A stretch of 56,068 nt of DNA from Pseudoneurospora amorphoporcata (lineage: Eukaryota > Ascomycota > Sordariomycetes > Sordariales > Sordariaceae): positions 1-56,068 of the forward strand of contig MU859280.1 in assembly GCA_033297205.1 (NCBI GenBank), given 5' to 3'. Positions within the stretch are counted from its first letter, which is position 1, and each line of letters starts with the position of its first letter. Shown here piece by piece: positions 19,931-31,408 of the stretch. The translations under genes were made by a program, and so were the position numbers. The notes beneath the pieces were generated by a model. That model saw only the letters and a list, made by a program, of their open reading frames with translations, did no database searches and was not told where the DNA came from.

Positions 19931-20978
19931 CCTAAAAAGGAAGCTGGTTTAGTGTTCCGAGTGTCCATTACGCCCAGCGAACGTATCTGGCCACAAAATC
20001 AAAGGAAGCGCAATTTAAACTGATGTTGCCGTGACGAGAACTTTCAAGGGACAGGAGGGATAAGGCCACTAATGGCACAGTAGGCGTGTGAGGCTTCGAC
20101 GGTCTCTCATGTGCATCTGAATGCAATACAACCTCAAGGAACTCGCCCTGTGCGCCAACCACTAGAGGTATGTTTCCTCGAGCCGAACGAGTGATATTGA
20201 ATCATGATTCGCTGTATTGCAGACAGCTAGAGGTAATGAAGGAGCAGATGCGGAGTGAGAAACGGAAAGGACCGAGGGTGAAGCGGGTGAAGAGGGGGAT
20301 GGATGGTAGTGGTTGACAATTATGCTAACGATCATGTTGAACATTGGGAAGCTGATGTTGACTGAAAGATTGACAACTATCTCGGAGAGGATTTGGGCAG
20401 TCAATGGGCCGTTGGTATTCTAAAGGACAGCTTTGGGAGAAAAGAACGAAGCCATGACAACCATGTAAGCCGTGTGAAGGCGCAACAAGATGCCCTTCTC
20501 AAGTAGAGTGATAACCACTGATCTCGTTGTGATGGATCAGAGCCACTCGGCTTGGAATAACGCTGATGAATTCCAAGCCCAATATTCGGGCTTGTGTGGT
20601 ATCAGTCGGTCTTTTAAGCGAGGCCGCGAGGGGCTGTTGATGGCCTGATGCTGCTGTTGCAAAGCGGATGTTGGTGGGGGATCGGGAAAAGGAATATAAT
20701 CCGAGGCTTGAGATGGGCATTGATAGCAATTAGTTTGTCTGGTTCATATGAGGAAGCCAGAGATGGGATATTGTCGTTGAGGGTTGATACTTTGTTGCGT
20801 CGAAGCGTGGAACTTGGAGAGGTCTCGTCTCGAGCTCGGAGCGAGATGTCGCAAGGTAGAAGTCCGAGCGCGCCCGGGCCCCACGGCCAGGACAGTAACC
20901 CCAACCCTGGGTTTCTGCCTGGAGTATGGTGCCCCACAATTGCCAAGTGCAGGCTGCCCGGGTCCGCAGTCATTACGC
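19931..20978. other. Intergenic, no gene recognised
   Basis: Several open stretches exist on both strands but none has a recognisable domain or plausible codon pattern. Confidence 0.35.
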
Positions 20979-21016
20979 TTTTTTGTTGTTGTTGTTGTTA
21001 TTTTTAACGTCTACTT
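20979..21016 (-). repeat. (CAA)n-tailed retroposon copy D, extreme 5' truncation
   Basis: Only the last 38 bp of the family are present: the minus strand reads AGTAGACGTTAAAAATAAC then (AAC)n and A. Similarity stops abruptly at 21016. Confidence 0.7.
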
Positions 21017-21568
21017 TGGTGTTACCCGTGTAAAAGATCTAGCCGCAGTGTCAGGACGGTCAACTTTTCTCGTAATCCACCCAATTATATTCATCCTTTT
21101 AGCGCCGCCTCCCTACTCACCTCCGAGGTGGTGGTTCAGTGTGAACAGGGTGAACGACCAGGAACGAATCAATGATGATGATATTGTGTTGAGTTCAGAC
21201 TGTGCAAGTCTGGAGGTCTAAAAGTAGGTCAAGGGAGGTCCCTGTGCGGTGGGGCCATGGCCAGCCGCACGTGACACGGGACACCTCCAACATTCAGTTT
21301 TTTGACCCTACCACGTGATTAAAAGATCCGTTTCCTATCCTTCCCACTCCCATAGACATGCAGACATATCGCCTGACTAGTAGTTGGGTCGGTGACGACC
21401 AGCGAATCTCAGGTGTTGTATGTTTTTTTGACTTTTGCAACTCCCATCCTTTTGTCCCAGGACACATACAGCCTCTTTTCTCCCGTTCCCTTCTCCTTTT
21501 TATTTTTCAGTGAGTCACCATTTTTTCTTCCCCCCTTTTGGCTCAGCTGCTGACAAAAACAGCCTAGG
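21017..21568. other. Intergenic, no gene recognised
   Basis: Nothing supportable apart from pyrimidine-rich tracts near 21435-21540. Confidence 0.3.
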
Positions 21569-21814
21569 TACCTCATCGAAATTTTCCCCTACGCTCAAAT
21601 CCGTGCCCGCGGTATCGCCATCTTCCAGTTCTGGGGCAAAGCCGCGCAGTTTTTCGGCACGAACGTCAACCCCATCGGTACCCAGGCCATTGGGTGGAAG
21701 TACTTGCTGGTGTACTGCTGCTGGATCTTTGGGGAGGCGGGACTTATCTGGTTCTTGTGGCCTGAGACGTCGAATCGCAGTGTGGAAGAGTTGGCTTTCT
21801 ACGAATGCCCATAG
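21569..21814 (+). pseudogene. MFS sugar transporter C-terminal fragment
   Basis: The plus frame starting at Y-L-I-E-I-F-P-Y encodes the last transmembrane helices of a sugar porter (R-A-R-G-I-A, N-P-I-G, W-K-Y-L-L-V-Y) and the diagnostic P-E-T-S-N-R-S-V-E-E-L at its end, with a natural stop at 21812-21814. There is no upstream continuation or start codon with transporter features, so this is the 3' remnant of a lactose-permease-like or hexose transporter gene. Confidence 0.75.
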
Positions 21815-22589
21815 ACCCGGTTATTTTATGAGCTTTTGCTAACAAAGGTTGCGATGCAGTGTTCGAGGATAATAAAGGAAGACTTGGCTCAGTTGCAGCA
21901 AAAGAGGGTGGAGACCGAACACGTGGGGTGGCGAGTTGGATGATGAGAAGCATGCTGTTGTTGTAACTTGTTGATGAGAAGCAGGTTTGAGTGATAGTGG
22001 AGGGTGGATTGAAGGAAGGATCCATGGTTTGGGTTTCCTGGTAGGTGCACTGATTGTTGATGGTCCCTAGCTTTCTTATGAGCCGAATAGAGGAAATCAT
22101 GAGTGGTGTTTCTGATTCTCCATAGCAGACCATTGGATGTATAATTCATGGGCATGTCGCGATTCTCTGATACATTATCTGGTGATAGATGGATGGTTCA
22201 TAGTGAAAAAGCCATGGGTACCGTTCTGGCGACGCAAACATCAGACGAACTTGTGGGTAACTGGTTCATGTAGTATCCATCCATTGGTCCAGTTTTCGAT
22301 ATCTCCTGTCAAGGTCATCAGACGAACTGCACATGCAAACTGCCATTACAGAAAGAAAACTTCCATGATCCTTTGTTCTTGCTCTTGTCAATCATTATTC
22401 GCCAAAAGTGGGTAGATATTACCCAAGACGTTTGGTGCAACATCAACATCAACATCCTTGAGGAATTTCCAAACAGCGCAAGATGTAACGAAATAGAAAA
22501 GGAAAAAACGAGAACAGAAACAAATGCTCTCGAGACGGGAACAAGAAGACCAAAAAAAAGTGAAAAAAAAAAAGCGAGAAAAAAAAGAT
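21815..22589. other. Intergenic, no gene recognised
   Basis: No supported frame. It ends in an A-rich tract (about 22545-22588) that on the minus strand forms the T-run terminating the tRNA-Gly gene. Confidence 0.35.
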
Positions 22590-22661
22590 TGCGCCAAGAG
22601 GGAATCGAACCCCCACCTCATCCTTGGAAGGGATGAATCCTAGCCGTTAGACCATTGGCGC
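22590..22661 (-). tRNA. tRNA-Gly (anticodon TCC)
   Basis: The minus strand folds as a complete 72-nt tRNA including the discriminator A. The acceptor stem is GCGCCAA with TTGGCGC, the anticodon stem is CATCC/GGATG around loop CTTCCAA, and the T-arm contains GGTTCGATTCC. No intron. A run of Ts follows on the minus strand (22583-22588), suitable as an RNA polymerase III terminator. Confidence 0.93.
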
Positions 22662-23941
22662 TTTTTTTTGTTGGAAGTTGGTGTTGTTGGAAACTGATGT
22701 GCAATTGGGGCCTTAGATAGGTACTGTAGCTCAATCTTTAGTGGAGGTGTTATGGTGGTGGTAGCGCAGAACAGTGCAGTGCAGTTGGGACCTTTTCGCT
22801 GCGGGGTTCCAGGTTTCCTCCCCGATTCCCGAAACCCAGCACTGTTCTACATAGGTGTTCGCGTTCGGCCCTTCTTGCACCGGATCTTGGTTCTGTAATG
22901 CTCATCACCCACCCAACCTTATTCCTGAGACTGTACCTACAGTCTACACGTGTATGCAGGGACCAAACAGAGATCATCACCACTTGTGTCCATCGCCATG
23001 TCGATACACTAGAGTGCACCGCGACACTGAATGGACCTTGTACACTACACTACGTACTCGCGGCGCGCAAGGTGAGAATTGAGTTCTATATATCGCCGCG
23101 CGTATTGCAACGTCGGCAAATACCTACATACCTGCCCTACCCTACCCTACCCCGCGTTTGGCGCCAAACATTGCATTTCCGATGACCGACCGAAGGACTC
23201 CGCTTGAAGCTTGAAGCTATTCCCGAATCCCCCAACATGGCGCTTGGTGCTCGGTGCTCGGCGCTCGATGGCTGTCATCTTTGCATGCTACCTTATGTAT
23301 GCGTGGTTTTGCGTGGTTTGTGGGGAAGTTGCTTACTCCGATTTCCACCAGACGTCCTAACGTCCAACTTCAACTTCAACTTCAGCAGCCATCTCGCGAC
23401 GTTCTGAATCAATTCAGAAGTCTGAACGGGATATCAATATGTCGCATTTGCCGGCGTGAATGGCAGGCAATCACCAAACCGGTGGACCAGGGACACGGAC
23501 AGGCGCATGAGTGCCCGTTTACCCGACACACATTCACCATCAACATCAGCATGGGAAACAAGATTTCGTCAAAAGACGGGCTAATTTTCATTTTCATTTG
23601 GTTTGGGTATTGGTATCTCTCCATTACCAGCACCAACCAAGTAAGGTATGTAAGGTATCATCCATCCATCCATCCATCTCTCATCATCTCATCGTTATAG
23701 ACATATCCATCCATCCATATCATCCATCACTCTTTCCACGCATGCATGTGTGCAGATCCAGACAAAATCACACAGCACAAGCGGAAAGATCGACACTATA
23801 TACAACCGCGCGCGAAACTGCTGCCGGCGCAAACGCAAACAACATGAACATCTTACGATTCAATGATCAAGTCGAGCCATGACCGACTGCTGCAGAGTCG
23901 ACGACTTATCCTACGATCCAAAGAAAAGAAACCGCACCGGC
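22662..23941. other. Intergenic with CATC microsatellite
   Basis: No gene seen. A short (CATC)n tract lies near 23655-23725. The part nearest 23942 is the 3' flank of the metalloprotease. Confidence 0.35.
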
Positions 23942-24941
23942 TTAGACGGAGGCGTTGGCGCGGTACGTGTTGAAGTAAGAGGTCATGCGGGTCTTCTGGC
24001 CGGGGGTGAATTCCGTGTAGCAGGTACTGTTTCTCATGTCAGTCATCAATCACTTCCACCCAGTCAAGTCAAGTCGGAAAAGGAAAAAGGGCAACATACT
24101 CATAAGAGTAATCCATATAGTTGTGGATAGGATCCAAACCAGCCTGGCTCGGGCACGAGTCACGACCAGTAGGGCACCCGCTGGAGGCCGACGCCTGGGC
24201 GGGGGTATCCGACACGTAATCGCCGTTACCAGTGCATCCGCCCTGGAAGGTATGGTACAGACCGAACCAGTGGCCGACCTCGTGGGTGGAGGTGTGGCCG
24301 AGGTTGTAGTTGGTGAGCGAGCCGCCGGGGAGGGTGCTGTACAGGATGGAGCAGCCGTCGTAGTACCAGTCGTTGGTCTTGGAGGTGACGGTGGTGGGGA
24401 AGTAGCAGTAGCCCAGGGCGCTGCCGAGGTCCTTGAGGATGTACAGGTTGAGGTCCTTGTAGGTGCCCTTGCGCAGGGCCTTCTTCATGGCCAGCTCGGA
24501 CCCGTCGACGGCCCAGTTGCTGTTGATGGTGTAGTCGGTGCCTACGAGGGTGAACTGGATGCCGTGGGGGGCGTAGGCGTTGTTGAGGGTGGAGACCTGG
24601 TTGTTGATCATGGTGGACTGATTTGCGCTCATGTTAGTATACTTGTTTCTGGAGGTTTGAGAGACTGGATAAAAAGATGAACATACGGTAACGTAGCCAT
24701 CGCTGAGCGCGGTCGAAGCAGCAACGACGTGGAAGTAGACGTTGACGTTGATGGTGGCCTGGGCAGAGACACCACCGGCGGCGGCGAAAGCGGCCTCCTT
24801 GTCGGCGAGCTCCTTGGTCATCTGGAGGTGCTGGCGCGAGGGAGAATCAGTACCGCAGTTGAAGGGCTTGACGGTGCCGACGGCAGCGCCGAGGGCGGCG
24901 GGGGCAGCAGCGGCCGCGAGGAGGAGAGACTTGATCTGCAT
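23942..24941 (-). CDS. Secreted M43 (pappalysin-type) zinc metalloprotease, 285 aa
   Basis: Three exons on the minus strand: 24941-24687, 24617-24100 and 24026-23942. Introns are 24618-24686 (GTATGT, branch TACTAAC, CAG; 69 bp, in frame) and 24027-24099 (GTATGT...CAG, 73 bp). The protein has an Ala/Leu-rich signal peptide (residues 1 to about 18). The zinc-binding H-E-V-G-H-W-F-G-L-Y-H motif (HExxHxxGxxH) follows S-T. The Met-turn-like N-Y-M-D-Y-S segment is completed across intron 2 into D-T-C-Y-T-E-F-T-P-G-Q. Length and layout match fungal MEP1-like extracellular proteases, which degrade host or environmental proteins. The second intron is essential for the conserved C-terminus: reading through it would replace the Cys-containing tail. 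Confidence 0.93.
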
Positions 24942-27620
24942 GATGGGCTACAAGGGATACAACTAGGTGAGGAGGAGGAATGTCTGGATGGATGAGGATG
25001 AGGATGATAATGGAGAGGATGACCTGAAGAGAAAAGGAAATCACATCTTGATCGGGGTCATCGTCGAGTCTTTATACAAGATGGGTTTTCGCTTCTCACG
25101 AGAGTACCTATCCCCAAAGTGTGAGTCAAAACAGACGCCATGCATCCCAAGCCGTTAAACATTGAGATGAACGGACCGGATGGACGGACATTGTTCGGTC
25201 GGTGCAGTCGACAGGTTCTGGAAGGTCAAACCCAAATCCGAACAACCTTCCCAATCGGATCCTAGGCTCGCCTTTGGCTTCGGCTATCTGGGGTGTCATT
25301 GCAGGCCGCACGCATCTCATTCAGCATTGGGTGCGTGGTTCGCGCCACATCCTGTCGCGACACGTCCCCTGTCTCAATGCCTTGGAGAGCCCTGCAACTT
25401 CTTCGCCGGCCAGGGGGGCTTGTTTGTGTTTGTTTGGTGGGAACAATGTCTATGCAGAGCTGATCCTAGTGTTAGCAAAAACATGTTACCTTCTACCAAT
25501 ACGCAATAAACTATTTCCTGCACATTTCTCTTCGTGTTGACTTGTTGTCACTCGACGTTACCGCACAAACATAACCGACCGCGACAAGCCTCACTCACAC
25601 GCCTCAACACCAGACCTCGGACTGTGATATTATTCCCAGGTCGTAGCCTGCCATCGCACTCCCTTCATCTCCTCTGACTGGACAGCCATCCCCGATCTTC
25701 CTCATCCAGGACCACCCCGAGCTCGGCACGGACATGTTGACCAGATGCGAACCTCGCCTCCCGTCCATTTCCGGTGCAACGAATGAACTTGCACCGGGCG
25801 GCTGTTGAGCAGCAGGAACAAGCACTACGCTACATACACTAAATAGTGCTGGCGCTGAATGATGGTTATAAGCGACAGGCCGATGGTACCTTATGGTAGG
25901 GTAACATGCCCGCCAATGAAATGAAACCTCCCTAATCGGGCAGTTGCCAAGCAAGCCGATCAGCGTCTATAAGCTATTGGCACTTGCCCGGGCGGAAACA
26001 ACAACCCCTCTCTCATGGAAGACCCCCCTGTAAACAATAGATGTGCAGGGGGCATTCAGTAGCGCCCGGCGGTTCCATCACCAGTTTAAGGGACTTTTAG
26101 GCAGTTGGTTTGGTTGTTGGTTCGTCAACTTTTCAACTTCCCATTTGTGAGTTCGCTGCAGACAGTCATCAGTCATCAGTCATCAGAGACATCAGAAACG
26201 AGAGACAAGGATACAAGAGAGGGTTGCATTTTCCCCTCAGATACCCAACCGTCGATGTGCGGGTTTCCCCGTGCGGTTCCATGGCGGCTTGATGGCTTTC
26301 TGTGCCTAACTCTGACATTCCACTTTTGGCATCACGGCCCGTGTTGGTGGAGTGTGGGTGACGGTGATGGTGAGTCCAGTCCAGTCGGGAATGAGACATG
26401 AAATAAGAAGTTCGGCTTGCCCATTTCCATCAAGCCACCAGCATTGACGAACGGGAAGTGGCGCGGTCCGCGGGATATCAGCACTGAATGGGGGTAAGTC
26501 TTCCAGGGCAGATCAGAGTTGTCAATGGCGAACCTGGATTCGTCAAATTCACGGTGCACATGTTGCCGAGAACGTCGAGGCGACTACTGAGAATCCTAGG
26601 TAACTATCAGCAATTGATTCATCGACTTTTGTTCGCAATCACCGATATCTCCAGTCCTGTTACCTACTTTACCTGAAAATGATCAACTGTCCATGCCAAG
26701 AGGCGAATTAGGTACCTACCTTGTCAATTAACCCCGGCTTTGAATATCGTTATTGGATAGCAAAGGCACGTGGACACATGGACCACATGTTTAGAGGGGA
26801 GTTGGGAAAGGAAAGAATGTCGCGGCTGCTACTCCAGAGAGAGGTCTTTGGCAACTTCCTTCTTTTGTCGTCCACTGCTGCAGAGAAACTGTGATAATAC
26901 ATGATGCATTCACGGGCATCTATCTTCCTTGGTCTTCAACAACAAGACAATAAAAGTCCAGCCAAGAACACTGACCACGCCACAACACCGAGGAACTTCC
27001 TATCACGATCTAGAAAATAACGCCCACGACTTAGGTACTTCCCTCAAAAGAGGACTTGGTACAACCCAGAACACCCTCCTATCTTGTTTTTCCCCCGCGT
27101 TTATTCCCCTGTCATGTCGTGCACTGGACGCTTCATGCACATACATGCAGGTCCTCGTTCTTCCGTGCGGTGTGGCGGTGCGGCGGTGCTCAGCTTCCCA
27201 AAGTAACTAACCTACAGATGATAGTCGCCTTATGCTACCTTTCACCTTCCCAAATGGATGGATGGACTTCCAGGGACGAGTACCTTACCTTATGTAGTGT
27301 GATACCCAATTTGACTGGATACAGTACTAATTGAGAATGCATCAGATTAGATCTTGCGCAGGATAAGACCGGATGAAAAAAGAAGAGAAACTACTATATA
27401 TAAAATATTTGAGTGGTAGAGCAGACGACAACATATCCCCGTGTTCCCCCAGAAGACAGAAGATAGAATACTACCTCTATCGAACAAAGCCCACGAGCCA
27501 TCCAAAGAAAAACTTTATACATTGAAAGAAACACAACATCCTCCTATTACACTTTGGAATCACTCATTTCCATCATTCTCCCCAGACTCCAGCTTCTTCA
27601 CATCCGCATCTCCACCAACT
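24942..27620. other. Long intergenic region between divergently placed genes, no gene recognised
   Basis: Contains the metalloprotease promoter (about 24942-25600) and the 3' flank of the secreted Cys-rich protein. Many short open stretches exist in all frames, but none shows a domain or start context I can defend. Confidence 0.4.
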
Positions 27621-28851
27621 TCATTCCTTCTTCTCCTCAAGGGGCCCCCTCTTCCTCTCCTCAGCCCTCTTCCTCATCGCCGGCACATTCTCCTTCTCCA
27701 CCAAATCCATGATCCCCGTCCCATCATCCACCAACTCCCACTCCGGTTCCGGTTCCCTCTTCTCCACCTCCACCACATGTTTCACCCCATCCCTCCTGGT
27801 AACAACCTCCCCATTAGTCGGACTCGGACTCATCCCATAAAACTCCGTATAGCACTTTAAGTTCGGTCCCCAGGGATTATCCTCGGGGCCCATCTTGGGG
27901 AAATATTCCTCCTCGCCCTTATTGCAGTTGGCATAGCTGAGAATGACGTTGAACCCGGTTCCCGTGAACTTTTGCCCGCTCATGCCATGGCCGACTTTCC
28001 GCGTAACGTTGTCGGCGGGCCCTTGGTGGCAGCAGTTTTGCTGCACGATGGACCCGAGGTCGTTGATGCGCGTGCCCGTCACGCGCACGATCGACTTGGT
28101 GTCGTTGCAGATGTACACACCCGAGGTGTTCTTGCAGGCGACGCGGCGGCACGTGCGCCAGCCGACTTGGTACTGCTGGATGTTGAGCTTGGTTTCGAAG
28201 GCGTACAGGAGCGAGGAGGTGTCTTCCATGTAGCCGGTGGCGAAGATGCCGCAGTAGAGGGCTGTACATTAACATAACAGTCTGTCGTTAGTCATTCACC
28301 TCGGTTAAGGTAGGTACCTTATTGTGAGAAGGGATGGGATGGGATGGGATGGGAAGGAAAGGGAAGGGATTGAAAAGGGGTTAACGTCACGTACCGGAAT
28401 CATAAACGGGCTTCGTCCTCTTCCCGTGCACCATTCCATGTCCAGACATGCCCACCAGGGACGACCGCCCGTGCACAGCAGATTGGTTCCGTTTCGCCCA
28501 GTAGGGGTCGAGGTAGTTGTCGTTGAACTTGTCGATGGGCATTAACCAGGGGTCGTCGTCGTTGTTGTCGTTGTTGTCATTCTTGGTAATGATCGAACTC
28601 GTGCTGTCAACAACAACAACATCTTCAACACTGTGGTCGTGTCTCTTGGCCTCCAGCCTGTTAGAGGTAGCCACGACGGCGTTACTGAGACTAACGCCAG
28701 GAGCAGCATGGACGGTCTGGACCCAAAACCCCGGCGCAGCCATCAACAGTCCTAGTCCCAAGAGGGTGGCGGTCTTGGTACTGGTGGTGGCGCGGTGTTT
28801 AGTCGTCGCCGTCGCCGTCGTCGTTTGTAGCCGGCGTTGACGCATGGTCAT
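27621..28851 (-). CDS. Secreted Cys-containing protein of unknown function, 365 aa
   Basis: Two exons on the minus strand: 28851-28395 and 28261-27621, joined across a 133-bp GTACGT...CAG intron (28262-28394). The first ATG in frame is at 28851. The N-terminal 26 residues are Arg/Thr-rich, then a hydrophobic stretch (about residues 27-45) ends in V-H-A-A-P, which looks like a signal peptide with a long n-region. An acidic Asn/Asp tract (about residues 100-110) precedes a folded region (about 150-290) with paired cysteines (C-G-I-F, C-R-R-V-A-C, I-C-N-D, N-C-C-H-Q-G, Y-A-N-C). The C-terminus is charged (Glu/Arg/Lys). I do not recognise the family; the layout fits small secreted fungal proteins. 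Confidence 0.75.
28262..28394 (-). other. Intron with a GGGAT pentamer repeat
   Basis: GTACGT donor and ACAG acceptor on the minus strand; the plus strand carries a (GGGAT)n run at about 28332-28355 inside the intron. Confidence 0.8.
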
Positions 28852-30463
28852 GCAATGGTACGATGTAGTTTGTGTTATTTGCGAGCTGTCAGTTGAAATG
28901 AGCGTATTAGATTGGAATGAGATGAGACAGTCCTGCTGCAGCGAGCGAGCGAGCGATGTCTGTTTGTGAGTGAGTGAAATCAGACTACCTATCGAGGAAA
29001 CTAAACAAATGACATATTCCTTGTCGGGGGGGACTGGTGATGCCACCGGAGAATTATATGCGTTTCAGGTGTAAAGGGGGTTGAAAGGAAGTGAACAACA
29101 ATACTAAGCGGGTGCCGTTTCTTGAGATTGTGCGAATGCAGTCACCAGGCCGCTCAGGACAGTTGCGCCAAAGGTCGAGTGGCTGGATGCTTTCCTGGAC
29201 TAGCGATGGCTCGTGAACATTTTGGAGGGTGCCAAGTTGAGAGAAAAAGGATTGAGATTTGAGGGATTCTTGGAAATGGAAGTGTCCATAAGGTATTGAT
29301 GAGTGAGGTGGGCGACGATGTCTTGGGTTCCTGGCTCATGATGCAGCGCAGGTGTCGTAATGGAAGGCGGCAAGACTGCCAGCGAGCCTGTAAAGATTGT
29401 TAGCTACGGTATGCTTGGTACGATAAGCAATGACCAAAGAAGATAGCACACCTCAGCTCAAAACATGTTGCAAGCTCGGAGAAGTTGAGTACCTATTGCC
29501 CATCAACTCGAGCAGGATTTACATGAAGCCATCACCACCGTCCTCCTCCAACTTGCATCGTGACATCCAGTCACCCAGTCACCCACTCCCGCAGCAAACT
29601 CCCCAAGTCCCATGGATCACGTCTAACACCACCCAACGACGGCCGTCCGGCAGTTCACCCCCAAAAGCCGAGGATCCGATCACCGCCCTTCATCATCAAG
29701 GCAATCACAAGCCGTGCCTTTGTTCTCTCAAATTCTCTCACAGATTCTCCCTTTGTCTCTCTCACCTTTCCACACACAATAACCAACCAAACAAAGAAAC
29801 ACACCACACCATGCGTCGCTTAAGGTTGTCTCAGGAACAACCAAGGAACAGAGTGCGCCATGCGCCACAACTCAGGCACAGGGCACAGGTACATGCACCA
29901 CTCAATGTCGATGTCGATCGATGTCAGTCTCAATCGTACAATACTGTGCCAAAAATAACAACACAACATCTTTACCTACCAAACCACTTGAGTGTGGCTG
30001 ACTTGCACTTCGGCCTTTCAATTCCAGTCGGACTTCAATTGGATTTGAGTTTCCGATGTGCGACATGCGACCCGACATGCGACGTGGTACAACCAGCGTC
30101 AGCGTCAGCATCAGCGTTGAGCCTCCTCCGACTGGAAATTCAGTGCCGAGTGGTGATGTCGCACTCCTGATGGAACATTGAAGTGGCGCTTGCTCAGAAT
30201 CATCATCACTAGAGGTACTCACCACACAGCAAAGCTCTTTGCTACCTCTAGGTTCCAGGTTGTCTTCCCACACATCACCTAGGTAGGTACCAGGCCCGCT
30301 GCCTCCCTTCGCGTTCCATCCGGTTTCCCCTCGAAAATTCACGGCAACCACGTGCAGCACCACCACCGCCGCCGCCGACCACTCCCGGTCCTGTATCCCG
30401 GTCCCGGTCCCGCAGCTTCCGCCGCCGCCGCCGCCTTCCCCATCACTCTTCACCCATTCCATG
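28852..30463. other. Intergenic, no gene recognised
   Basis: Upstream region of the secreted protein gene. Open stretches on both strands (for example 29430-30170) are of biased composition and show no domain. Confidence 0.35.
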
Positions 30464-31408
30464 TCACCAGCCCGCCAAAGTCGACCACGCAGCCCCTCCA
30501 AAGTCAAACGGCCCCGATCCATGTCCTCCACCATAGCCATATCCATGGCCATATCCAGCAGGAGCACTCGACACCGGCAAGGGCACATGCAGCTGCGCGA
30601 TACTTACTCCCGTCCCGTCTGTCCCATCTGTCCCATCTGTCCCGTCTGTCCCATCTGTCCCGTCTGTCCCATCTGTCCCGTCTGTCCCATCTGTCCCGTC
30701 TGTCCCGTCTGTCCCGTCTGTCCCGTCTGTCCCATCTGTCCCGTCTGTCCCGTCTGTCCCGACCGTCCCGGACATGGACACGCCCATACGGGCCATACCT
30801 CCACCTCCATGTCCCCCGCGCCATCCCGTGACTGTGAGTGTCAATGGTCCCCGCAATCCCCGTGCCCCCCTTCCAGCCCCAGCGTCCTCCTCCGCGTCCG
30901 GATACTCATACCGGTAGAGATATCCCACCCCACCCCCACCGGGCCACCCCCCAAAAGGCCCCGGCCCCAATCCCGATCCAGATCCCGATCTTGATCCCGA
31001 TCCCGATCCAGGCCCCGATCCAGATCCAGACCACCACCCCCTCCATGTCGTACTTCCGAGCGCGAACCCACCGAGCCCGAACCCACCACCGTATTGTCCT
31101 TCCCTTCCATGTCTCCATGTCGGTGCACGCTGCTGATCGCCATCGCCCCCGGCCCCTGCTCGTGCTCGTACCCTCGTTCCATGTCCATGTCCATGTCCAT
31201 ATCCTGGTTGATTGCCGTTTCCCGCATACGCTTCGCCCCTTTGCCCGATACGTTCATGTTGGGCTTCGCGCGCGTTTCTGCGGCTGTCTTCATGTTTGGT
31301 GATGCTGGGGGTTGGGGCGCGAAGGCGGAGGCGGAAGAATCGGATTTTGAACAGGTCGTGAGGGGTGAGATTCATGAGGCGGATTTCGCGGGATTGGAAT
31401 TGGTCCAT
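30464..31408 (-). CDS. Low-complexity ORF with Gly-Thr-Asp repeats (doubtful gene)
   Basis: Starts at an ATG at 31408 and stays open for 314 codons. After about 60 ordinary residues it becomes Gly/Arg/His-rich, then has a (G-S)n stretch (about residues 125-150) from a 6-12 bp DNA repeat, and finally about 17 Gly-Thr-Asp triplets from the 9-bp minisatellite at about 30610-30770. All three minus-strand frames are open through the minisatellite, so openness alone proves little. It overlaps the last 37 bp of the upstream 2EXR-like gene in another frame. It could be a C-terminal extension of that gene after a frame change, an independent gene, or non-coding. Confidence 0.3.
   Translation of the reverse strand: MDQFQSREIRLMNLTPHDLFKIRFFRLRLRAPTPSITKHEDSRRNAREAQHERIGQRGEAYAGNGNQPGYGHGHGHGTRVRARAGAGGDGDQQRAPTWRHGREGQYGGGFGLGGFALGSTTWRGWWSGSGSGPGSGSGSRSGSGSGLGPGPFGGWPGGGGVGYLYRYEYPDAEEDAGAGRGARGLRGPLTLTVTGWRGGHGGGGMARMGVSMSGTVGTDGTDGTDGTDGTDGTDGTDGTDGTDGTDGTDGTDGTDGTDGTDGTDGTGVSIAQLHVPLPVSSAPAGYGHGYGYGGGHGSGPFDFGGAAWSTLAGW
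30610..30768. repeat. 9-bp minisatellite (TGTCCCRTC)n
   Basis: About 17 tandem nonamers alternate between TGTCCCGTC and TGTCCCATC. The only regular variation is the G/A at position 7, that is, a C/T transition on the other strand. Confidence 0.92.

Noticed and set aside
5404..21814. Secondary-metabolite cluster (methyltransferase, FAD oxidase, MFS transporter)
   Set aside because: The methyltransferase and transporter are truncated relics and there is no PKS, NRPS or terpene backbone gene.
24036..24680. Plus-strand Val/Gly-rich open stretch opposite the metalloprotease
   Set aside because: Complement of GC-rich exon 2 and across its introns; composition and lack of motifs mark it as a shadow.
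30352..30994. Plus-strand ORFs with Cys-Pro or Leu-Ser repeats through the minisatellite
   Set aside because: Every frame of the 9-bp repeat is open; no start context or conserved flank supports them.
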